Origin: Lachnospiraceae bacterium
GTDB taxonomy: Bacteria; Bacillota; Clostridia; Lachnospirales; Lachnospiraceae
DNA length: 64,000 nucleotides
NCBI GenBank assembly: GCA_021772075.1
Contig: JAETNQ010000016.1
Span: 1 to 64,000 of the forward strand
Reading direction: 5' to 3'
The position numbers and the translations under genes are program-made. The first letter of the stretch is position 1. The number at the start of each line of letters is the position of its first letter. The notes beneath the pieces were generated by a model. It searched no databases. It was not told the DNA's origin and was given only the letters and a program-made list of their open reading frames with translations. Shown piece after piece: positions 57,870 through 64,000 of this stretch.

Positions 57870-59804
57870 ATGGGTAAGTATGCAGAGGATGCGAAAGAGC
57901 TTCTCGGTTTGGTGGGAGGTAAAGGGAACATTGCCGCGGTATCACATTGTATGACGCGTATGCGTTTTGCTTTGAACGATCCGGCAAAGGCCGATGTAAA
58001 GAAGATTGAAGCAATGAAAGCAGTAAAAGGAAGCTTTACACAGTCGGGGCAGTTTCAGGTAATTATTGGTAATACGGTGGCGGACTTTTATAATGATTTT
58101 ATTGCCGTGGCGGGAATCGAAGGGGTTTCCAAAGATGCGGTAAAGCAGGCGGCAAAGCAGAACCAGAATGTGCTGCAAAGGATTGTGACGGCGTTGGCGG
58201 AGATTTTCGCGCCGCTGATTCCGGCCATTATTACGGGCGGTTTGATTCTGGGATTCAGGAATTGTATCGACAGCCTGTATTTATTTGAGAATGGGACGAA
58301 GACGTTATGCGATATCAGCCAGTTCTGGGCAGGAATCGACAGTTTCCTGTGGCTGATCGGGGAAGCGGTCTTCCATATGCTTCCGGTAGGGATCTGCTGG
58401 TCGGTGACAAAGAAGATGGGAACGACACAGATGTTAGGTATTGTACTCGGTCTGACATTGGTGTCAGGACAGTTGTTAAACGCTTATGCAGTGGCGGGGA
58501 CGGCGGCGGAGGATATTCCTGTATGGAATTTCGGCAGCTTCCAGGTAAACATGATCGGCTATCAGGCGCAGGTAATCCCGGCTATACTGGCGGCGTTTAC
58601 GCTGGTATATCTGGAAAGATTTTTCCGGAAAATAACGCCTCAGGTGGTTTCCATGATAGTTGTTCCGTTTTGCAGTCTGCTCCTGGCAGTCATCGCGGCG
58701 CATTTTATTCTCGGCCCGGTGGGCTGGAAGATAGGTTCTGTGATTTCTTCCGTAGTGTACGCGGGGATCACCGGTTCATTTAAGGTTATTTTCGGGGCAG
58801 TGTTTGGTTTTGTTTATGCGCCCCTCGTTATTACGGGGCTTCATCATATGTCCAATGCGATCGATCTGCAGTTGATTGCATTGTCCAATATCGCCCAAGG
58901 GTCGGCGGTATTAGGGATGATCGCCCTTCAAAGAAAAGATGCGGAAGCCCAGGAAGTGAATGTTCCGGCTTGTATTTCCTGTTACCTTGGCGTAACGGAA
59001 CCGGCTATTTTCGGTGTCAATTTAAAATTTGCTTATCCGTTTATATGCGGTATGATCGGTTCGGCCTGTGCGGCGGTTGTATGCGTGGCTACCGGAACGA
59101 CGGCCAATGCGATCGGCGTGGGAGGGCTTCCCGGAATTCTGTCCATTCAGCCGAAATACATGGCCAGCTTTGCAATTTGCATGGCGATTGCGGCAGGCGT
59201 CCCTTTTATCCTTACCTTTATGGTCGGAAAAAAGAAATTGGCAGGAACGGCGCAGACACAGGCGGCGGGCAGTATTTCTGCGGAAAATGGAAAAGCCGAT
59301 AGCAGCAATGCACGAAAAAGCAATGTGCAGGCCGATGTGAAAGAATGGAAGGCATTTTTGAGCGGAAGAGTGATTCCGTTAAAAGAAGTGGGCGACGGCG
59401 TATTTTCCGAAGGCGTGATGGGAGAGGGGCTTGCGATCCTTCCTGAGAACAATATCCTTTATGCGCCGGTGGCCGGAATGATTTCCGTTTTAATGGAAGA
59501 GTCTCGGCATGCATGCGGCATGAGGCTGGAAAACGGCATGGAGATCTTGCTTCATGTAGGGGTCGATACGGTGGATATGAAGGGCGACGGGTTCGAGTAT
59601 CTGGTAAAAGAAGGGGAAAACGTGGCTGCAGGGACTCCTCTGATCCGGTTTGACAGGGATAAGATCAAAGCGGCCGGGCATCCGGATACAACGGTATGCG
59701 TCATAACCGAACAGGGGAACGGAGGAAAAGCATCTTTCCATACGGGAATCGATGCCATGGCAGGAAAGACAACAGTGATTACGCTGGATCCTTCCTCCGT
59801 TTGA
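57870..59804 (+). CDS. treP: PTS trehalose-specific transporter, EIIBCA (644 aa)
   Basis: The EIIB domain (about 1-85) carries the phosphocysteine in AVSHCMTRMRFAL. The EIIC membrane domain (about 105-455, about ten helices; FAPLIPAIITGGLILGFRNC, VTEPAIFGVNLKFAYPFICG) follows. After a linker (about 460-490), an EIIA domain of the glucose type (about 490-640) has the phosphohistidine in ILLHVGVDTVDM. Trehalose is taken up and phosphorylated to trehalose-6-phosphate. The fused EIIA makes the transporter independent of a separate Crr protein. It is followed by treC and faces treR. AAAGGAGG precedes ATG 57870. Confidence 0.93.
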   Translation: MGKYAEDAKELLGLVGGKGNIAAVSHCMTRMRFALNDPAKADVKKIEAMKAVKGSFTQSGQFQVIIGNTVADFYNDFIAVAGIEGVSKDAVKQAAKQNQNVLQRIVTALAEIFAPLIPAIITGGLILGFRNCIDSLYLFENGTKTLCDISQFWAGIDSFLWLIGEAVFHMLPVGICWSVTKKMGTTQMLGIVLGLTLVSGQLLNAYAVAGTAAEDIPVWNFGSFQVNMIGYQAQVIPAILAAFTLVYLERFFRKITPQVVSMIVVPFCSLLLAVIAAHFILGPVGWKIGSVISSVVYAGITGSFKVIFGAVFGFVYAPLVITGLHHMSNAIDLQLIALSNIAQGSAVLGMIALQRKDAEAQEVNVPACISCYLGVTEPAIFGVNLKFAYPFICGMIGSACAAVVCVATGTTANAIGVGGLPGILSIQPKYMASFAICMAIAAGVPFILTFMVGKKKLAGTAQTQAAGSISAENGKADSSNARKSNVQADVKEWKAFLSGRVIPLKEVGDGVFSEGVMGEGLAILPENNILYAPVAGMISVLMEESRHACGMRLENGMEILLHVGVDTVDMKGDGFEYLVKEGENVAAGTPLIRFDRDKIKAAGHPDTTVCVITEQGNGGKASFHTGIDAMAGKTTVITLDPSSV

Positions 59805-59885
59805 CCGCATAGCGCTTCGTAGTATAACATTTTATCGCATTATAGAATACCATGCGCCAAAAGAGGCGCGGAAATGAGGTTGGCA

Positions 59886-61538
59886 ATGGCAGATTTTAAA
59901 AAGAGCACAATATACCAAATTTATCCTAAATCATTTTATGACAGCAATCACGACGGGCTGGGAGATCTGCGGGGAGTGATAGAAAAGCTGGATTACATCA
60001 GAGAGCTGGGAGCGGATTATATCTGGCTGACGCCGTTTTTTGTATCGCCGCAGAATGATAACGGCTACGATGTGGAGGATTATTACCGTATTGATCCGCG
60101 CTATGGCACAATGGATGATTTTGAAGAATTGGTCCGCGAGGCGGGCCGGAGGGGAATCCGCCTGATGCTGGATATGGTGTTTAACCATACTTCCAGCCGT
60201 CATGAATGGTTTCAGAGAGCTCTGGCAGGAGATGCCAAATACAAAAATTATTATATTTTTAGAAAGGGGAAAGGCCGGGGGGAAGCGCCGACGAACTGGG
60301 AAAGCAAATTCGGAGGGAGCGCGTGGGAATATGTGCCGGAAATGGATGAATTTTATCTTCATTTGTTCGATGTATCCCAGCCGGACCTGAACTGGGACAA
60401 TGAAGAAGTAAGGGCGGAAATCCGAAAGATCCTTCTGTTCTGGATGGGGAAAGGCGTGAAAGGTTTCCGGTTCGATGTGGTAAATCTCATAAGCAAGGGA
60501 GAGTTTGCGGACGATACGGAGGGAGACGGAAGAAAATTTTATACGGACGGGCCGAATATCCATAAATATTTAAAGGAGTTGAACGAACTGACTTTTGGAA
60601 GGGATGCGGAGATCGTTACGGTAGGCGAGATGTCCAGCACATCTATGGAAAACTGCTTCCAATATGCGGGGGAGGACAGCGGGGAGTTGTCCATGGTATT
60701 CAGCTTCCATCATCTGAAAGTAGATTTTATGGGAAATGAAAAATGGGTGCTTGTCCCTGCGGATTTCAGGAAGCTGAAAAAGATCCTGTTTGGCTGGCAG
60801 GAAGGAATGGAGAAACATCATGCATGGAATGCCGTTTTCTGGTGCAACCATGACCAGCCGAGAGTCGTTTCCCGTTTTGGCAGCGAAGGAAAATACTGGA
60901 AAGAATCGGCAAAGATGCTGGCTACGGTCATTCATGGGATGCGGGGGACCCCTTATATTTACCAAGGGGAGGAACTGGGGATGACGAATGCGGGATTTAC
61001 CCATATTTCCCAGTACCGGGATGTGGAAAGCCTGAATCATTTCCGCATTTTGCAGGAGAAAGGGCTGACCGAAGGAGACGCTTACCGCATTTTACAGGTT
61101 CATTCCAGGGACAATGGGCGTACGCCGATGCAGTGGGAAGGAGGGGAAAACGGGGGTTTTACCGACGCTTCTCCATGGATCGAAGTGAACGGGAGCTGCA
61201 AAGAGATCAACGCGGCGCAGCAGATGATGGATGGGGATTCTATTTTCCATTATTATCAGGAACTGGTTCGTCTCAGGAAGGAGTACGACGTTATTTCTTA
61301 CGGCAGCTTTCAGGCTCTGGATGAGGAAAATCCTTCGGTGCTGGCATATAAGCGGGAGTATGGCGGAGAGGAACTGGCGGTGATCTGTAATTTTTATGAA
61401 AAGGAGACGGAGTGGAAAAGCCCGGCCAGTCTTCAAGGCTTCCAAAGATTGCTGGGAAACTACGAAAAGTGCGAAGTGAAGGATGAGATGAGGCTCAGGC
61501 CGTACGAAGCTATGGTTTTATGGAAAAAGGCGAAATAA
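59886..61538 (+). CDS. treC: trehalose-6-phosphate hydrolase (550 aa)
   Basis: This GH13 enzyme cuts trehalose-6-phosphate to glucose and glucose-6-phosphate. Motifs include YQIYPKSFYDSNHDGLGDLR, LMLDMVFNHTS, GFRFDVVNLISK (nucleophile Asp), VGEMSST (acid Glu) and FWCNHDQPR (third Asp). The DSNHDGLGDL start is that of the oligo-1,6-glucosidase/TreC group, and the PTS context decides for TreC. ATG 59886 (MADFKKSTIY) has GAGG upstream; 59874 is less likely. A small GCGCC...GGCGC hairpin lies between treP and treC and may lower treC expression or stabilise the message. Confidence 0.94.
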   Translation: MADFKKSTIYQIYPKSFYDSNHDGLGDLRGVIEKLDYIRELGADYIWLTPFFVSPQNDNGYDVEDYYRIDPRYGTMDDFEELVREAGRRGIRLMLDMVFNHTSSRHEWFQRALAGDAKYKNYYIFRKGKGRGEAPTNWESKFGGSAWEYVPEMDEFYLHLFDVSQPDLNWDNEEVRAEIRKILLFWMGKGVKGFRFDVVNLISKGEFADDTEGDGRKFYTDGPNIHKYLKELNELTFGRDAEIVTVGEMSSTSMENCFQYAGEDSGELSMVFSFHHLKVDFMGNEKWVLVPADFRKLKKILFGWQEGMEKHHAWNAVFWCNHDQPRVVSRFGSEGKYWKESAKMLATVIHGMRGTPYIYQGEELGMTNAGFTHISQYRDVESLNHFRILQEKGLTEGDAYRILQVHSRDNGRTPMQWEGGENGGFTDASPWIEVNGSCKEINAAQQMMDGDSIFHYYQELVRLRKEYDVISYGSFQALDEENPSVLAYKREYGGEELAVICNFYEKETEWKSPASLQGFQRLLGNYEKCEVKDEMRLRPYEAMVLWKKAK

Positions 61539-61585
61539 AAAGCCGCAAAAAGAAAATAGGATGCAATGCGCGCCATACTAAAAAG

Positions 61586-61634
61586 GAAAAACTGGGGAAC
61601 GGCTGCTTATATAGCGTTATTCCCCGGTTTTCTT
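61586..61634 (+). terminator. intrinsic terminator of the trehalose operon
   Basis: AAAACTGGGGAA pairs with TTCCCCGGTTTT (one G-T pair) over a 20-nt loop that itself folds, and the stem runs into TTTTCTT. Confidence 0.8.
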
Positions 61635-61744
61635 AATGTTTTGAAACCAAATTCTTGCATATACTATTTTATAGCTGTATAATAGGATCTGAGATATAGT
61701 TTCGAAAAAGTAAAATATTTTAATTTTTGAAAGAGTGAAAGCGC

Positions 61745-62941
61745 ATGAAGACAATTACAAGGACAAAATATCTGAATCGGATGATCGAGTTGAATGGAAC
61801 TCCGGATATTAAAATCATTACGGGTATTCGCCGCTGCGGAAAGTCAAAATTGATGCAGGCATATATTGAATATCTGAAAAAGCATTTTGAAAATATCAAT
61901 ATTATTTTTATTGACTTCATGGATCTGACATATGAGAAAATCAAAGAATATCATGTCCTTCATACTTACGTAGAGGAACATTATCAAGAGGGAAAAACAA
62001 ATTACCTTTTCGTGGATGAAGTTCAGATGTGTCCCAATTTTGAACTGACAATCAACAGTCTTTACTCCAAAGGAAAATATGATATTTATATTACAGGCTC
62101 CAATGCTTTTTTATTGAGTGCTGATCTGGCAACTCTTTTTACCGGGCGTTATATAGAGATTCATGTGTTCCCATTTAGCTTTCAGGAATACTGTTGGTAT
62201 TATGATGAGACCGATGACATTGAAACACTTTTTGATGAGTATTCCATAAAAGGCGGGCTGGCAGGCTCTTACGCTTACAGAACAGAAAGAGACAGAATAA
62301 ATTATATCAAAGAAGTTTATGAAACCATCGTCACAAGAGATCTGGTGCAGAAATATTCTTTGCCGGATACGCTGGTCCTGCAGAGATTGAGCGAATTCCT
62401 CATGGATAACATCAGTAATCTTGCTTCTCCGAACAAGGTCAGTCAGCTGCTGACAGCGAATAAGACAATAACGAATCATGTGACAGTCGGCAGATATATT
62501 AAATATTTATGCAATGCCTTTGTTTTTTATGATATGAAGCGCTACGATATTCGTGGTAAGAGATATCTGGAAAGTTCTGAGAAATTCTACTTGTGTGATC
62601 AGGGTATCCGATATGCCATTTTGGGAAGCAGGAATATGGATTTCGGTAGAGTGTATGAGAATATAGTTTGTATTGAACTGCTCCGTCGCGGATATAATGT
62701 GTATGTTGGAAAATTATACCAAAAGGAAATTGATTTTGTTGCGCAAAAAGAGAGCGAGAAAATTTATATCCAAGTCAGTGACAATATTTCGGATCAGAAT
62801 ACTCTTGAAAGAGAATGTCTGCCACTACTGCAGATCCGAGATGCTTATCCTAAAAAAATAATTGCCCGAACCAGACACCCGAAATATAGTTATGAAGGTA
62901 TCGAGATTTGCAATATAGCTGACTGGTTATTGCAGATATAG
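61745..62941 (+). CDS. AAA_14/DUF4143 ATPase (398 aa)
   Basis: The P-loop ITGIRRCGKSKLMQAY (about 25-40) and Walker B YLFVDEVQMC (about 90) with the sensor ITGSNAFLLS form the AAA_14 domain. The C-terminal DUF4143 domain (about 200-350) includes NISNLASPNKVSQLLTANKT and EKFYLCDQGIRYAILG, with a nuclease-like EIDFVAQKESEKIYIQVSD at the end. Such proteins are common in gut bacteria; the last part resembles a PD-(D/E)xK core, but no function is proven. It is more AT-rich than the trehalose genes and opens an accessory stretch. Confidence 0.88.
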   Translation: MKTITRTKYLNRMIELNGTPDIKIITGIRRCGKSKLMQAYIEYLKKHFENINIIFIDFMDLTYEKIKEYHVLHTYVEEHYQEGKTNYLFVDEVQMCPNFELTINSLYSKGKYDIYITGSNAFLLSADLATLFTGRYIEIHVFPFSFQEYCWYYDETDDIETLFDEYSIKGGLAGSYAYRTERDRINYIKEVYETIVTRDLVQKYSLPDTLVLQRLSEFLMDNISNLASPNKVSQLLTANKTITNHVTVGRYIKYLCNAFVFYDMKRYDIRGKRYLESSEKFYLCDQGIRYAILGSRNMDFGRVYENIVCIELLRRGYNVYVGKLYQKEIDFVAQKESEKIYIQVSDNISDQNTLERECLPLLQIRDAYPKKIIARTRHPKYSYEGIEICNIADWLLQI

Positions 62942-63184
62942 GAGAAGTTTTGCAGTAATTATAAGACGACCGCTTTGATTGAAAATAAACTCCTGCATTT
63001 GCGGATATAATAAGGATATCGGGCCACAATCAGGTCATCCATATTAACAAGATTGACACGATTCTATATTATAATATGCCCGGCAAATGAAAGTAAAGGA
63101 GAGGAAAAGATGTTAGAGAACGTGAAAATCTTTTATTGCTGATTGGCTGGATAATTGGTATTATAAAAGAGAATGATAGGCAGT
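62942..63184 (+). other. intergenic region with an interrupted start of the DUF4869 gene
   Basis: AAAGGAGAGG at about 63095 precedes ATG 63110, which encodes MLENVKIFYC and stops at TGA 63140. DUF4869 proteins normally begin 'ML.IFYG.MPEAI', so MLENVKIFY plus GSMPEAIF (63179 on) would be the natural start. They are separated by 42 extra bases (about 63137-63178) that bring in stop codons. No other gene is seen. Confidence 0.45.
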
Positions 63185-63598
63185 ATGCCGGAGGCCATTT
63201 TTAATACGTCAGTATATTTCAAAAATGTATACGAAGACGAGTGGATTACCGATCCGGTTGCAAGGGAAATGATTCTTGACGTAGACAAATCCGTTGTTTT
63301 GGACAGTGCGGTGATTGACAGCCCTGTTATGGGAAAGATTACGCCTACGGCTCTTTCCGGTGGCGTCAAAACGCTGATTCTTATGAAGAATGATCGTTCC
63401 AAAGTGTTTAATGCTTCCACTTGCGGTGACAACTGTGCCAAATGGATTCTGAAGCTGGCCGAGACGGATGACCTGACAATTAATCTGCGCCATCTGATGG
63501 ATTTTGGGGAGGGGACATTTGACATTTGTATCATGAATACGGATCAGATCGTCCACAGCATGAGAGAACTTGTTCCGATTGCCGGACTATATGTATGA
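63185..63598 (+). CDS. DUF4869 protein, probably missing its original start (137 aa)
   Basis: The frame reads MPEAIFNTSVYFKNVYEDEW, SVVLDSAVIDSPVMGKITPT, ALSGGVKTLILMKND and FNASTCGDNCAKWILKLAET. This fits DUF4869, a family of unknown function in gut Clostridia that is usually encoded with a partner protein. The good ribosome site lies 80 bp upstream, at the orphan start 63110; ATG 63185 and ATG 63173 have weak sites. Expression is therefore doubtful, although the domain itself looks complete. The damaged partner gene follows at once. Confidence 0.6.
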   Translation: MPEAIFNTSVYFKNVYEDEWITDPVAREMILDVDKSVVLDSAVIDSPVMGKITPTALSGGVKTLILMKNDRSKVFNASTCGDNCAKWILKLAETDDLTINLRHLMDFGEGTFDICIMNTDQIVHSMRELVPIAGLYV

Positions 63599-64000
63599 GA
63601 GGGCCTGCATTATTTTTATTGACGAAGGCAATGACTTTGTTATGAGTAATGATTTTGCAGCAATTATTCAAGACACAGATAATTATTATGTAATTGTTAC
63701 CAGAGAGGGGATTCCGTCCCTGCCATACAGTGTAGATGAGATTTATGGAATCCGCGATTCAGGTAAATATGGAACCTTAAAGCGTACCTATAATGAATTT
63801 TACCATTTGTATCAGATAGCAGACTTTGCTCAGACAGTTAAACCTGAATGAGAAAATACTGGTGATTGCAGATGGGGCGGCTTTTGGCTCTGAAATGGAG
63901 AAATTGGTGCGGCTTATGAAGGGATATCCCAATGTAGTGTTTTATCTGCCGGAATCTTTTGAGTGGATAATTTTAAGGTCAGGAGTGATAGAGGATAGTG
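63589..64000 (+). pseudogene. broken partner gene of the DUF4869 locus (runs off the window)
   Basis: A frame without a proper start reads ACIIFIDEGNDFVMSNDFAA, IIQDTDNYYVIVTREGIPSL and YSVDEIYGIRDSGKYGTLKR and stops at 63849. From about 63833 another frame continues LNLNEKILVIADGAAFGSEM and VVFYLPESFEWIILRSGVIE to the window edge. Both parts belong to one protein type, but the N-terminal third (where a P-loop would be expected) and a middle segment are lost. The gene cannot give the normal product. Confidence 0.6.

Noticed and set aside
63053-63075. TTGACA and TATAAT as promoter of the DUF4869 gene
   Set aside because: The spacer is only 11 bp.

Overview
The window looks like chromosomal DNA of a Gram-positive, spore-forming Clostridia, most likely a Lachnospiraceae (human or animal gut clade). 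The signs are moderate GC with strong AGGAGG-type ribosome sites, a class B sortase with an SPKTG surface protein, VanW-domain exported proteins, MutS2, YhaM, galK-galT with an AraC regulator, a TreR/TreP/TreC trehalose locus, and a SpoIID-like/LysM protein of the type found in sporulating Firmicutes. No species is assigned.

Layout. 1-1,700 is an eroded accessory stretch: the tail of a serine recombinase fused to a broken fic gene, a PIN-type toxin-antitoxin pair, and then tRNA-Gly(GCC). 1,880-29,718 is mostly conserved core: VanW protein, acyltransferase, AraC-galK-galT, a radical SAM/nth/exonuclease operon, a second VanW protein, an AIR-synthase-like/Lrp/aminotransferase operon, SIMPL lipoprotein, trmL, an ECF sigma/anti-sigma operon, a two-component system, mutS2, an HtrA-like protein, yhaM and rlmD. 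29,719-33,240 is an AT-rich island holding an AAA ATPase with a C-terminal zinc ribbon, a DinD homologue and gene debris. 33,251-46,348 is a cell-surface and accessory block: two related LysM proteins, a large Ig-like surface protein beside a class B sortase, a TIR-like gene remnant, a STAS operon and an AraC regulator. 46,381-51,162 carries a chemoreceptor behind a strong leader hairpin and a pair of SAH-salvage genes. 51,255-55,031 is a peptidoglycan-binding/SpoIID-like gene split by a 1,959-bp element. The right end has glnA behind tandem promoter-linked repeats, the trehalose PTS operon, an AAA_14/DUF4143 ATPase and a damaged DUF4869 locus.

Most notable. The SpoIID-like gene is cut into an N-terminal part (minus strand, ending near 54,405) and a C-terminal part (starting near 52,446). 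Between them lies a minimal element with only a 51-aa gene and a large serine recombinase. Both junctions share a GT dinucleotide, and joining them there restores a single 606-codon frame (1,818 nt). This is the arrangement of developmentally excised intervening elements such as skin and SPbeta, reduced to two genes. Other points of interest are a 59-bp promoter-linked repeat found upstream of trmL, glnA (two tandem copies) and, in part, mutS2; the ATPase-DinD island; an SPKTGE-ending surface protein without a membrane tail, in the same frame as the following sortase; an HtrA-like protein that seems to have lost its catalytic triad; and an SAH deaminase next to an SahH-type hydrolase.

All calls come from reading the sequence by eye. 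No database search or folding program was run.
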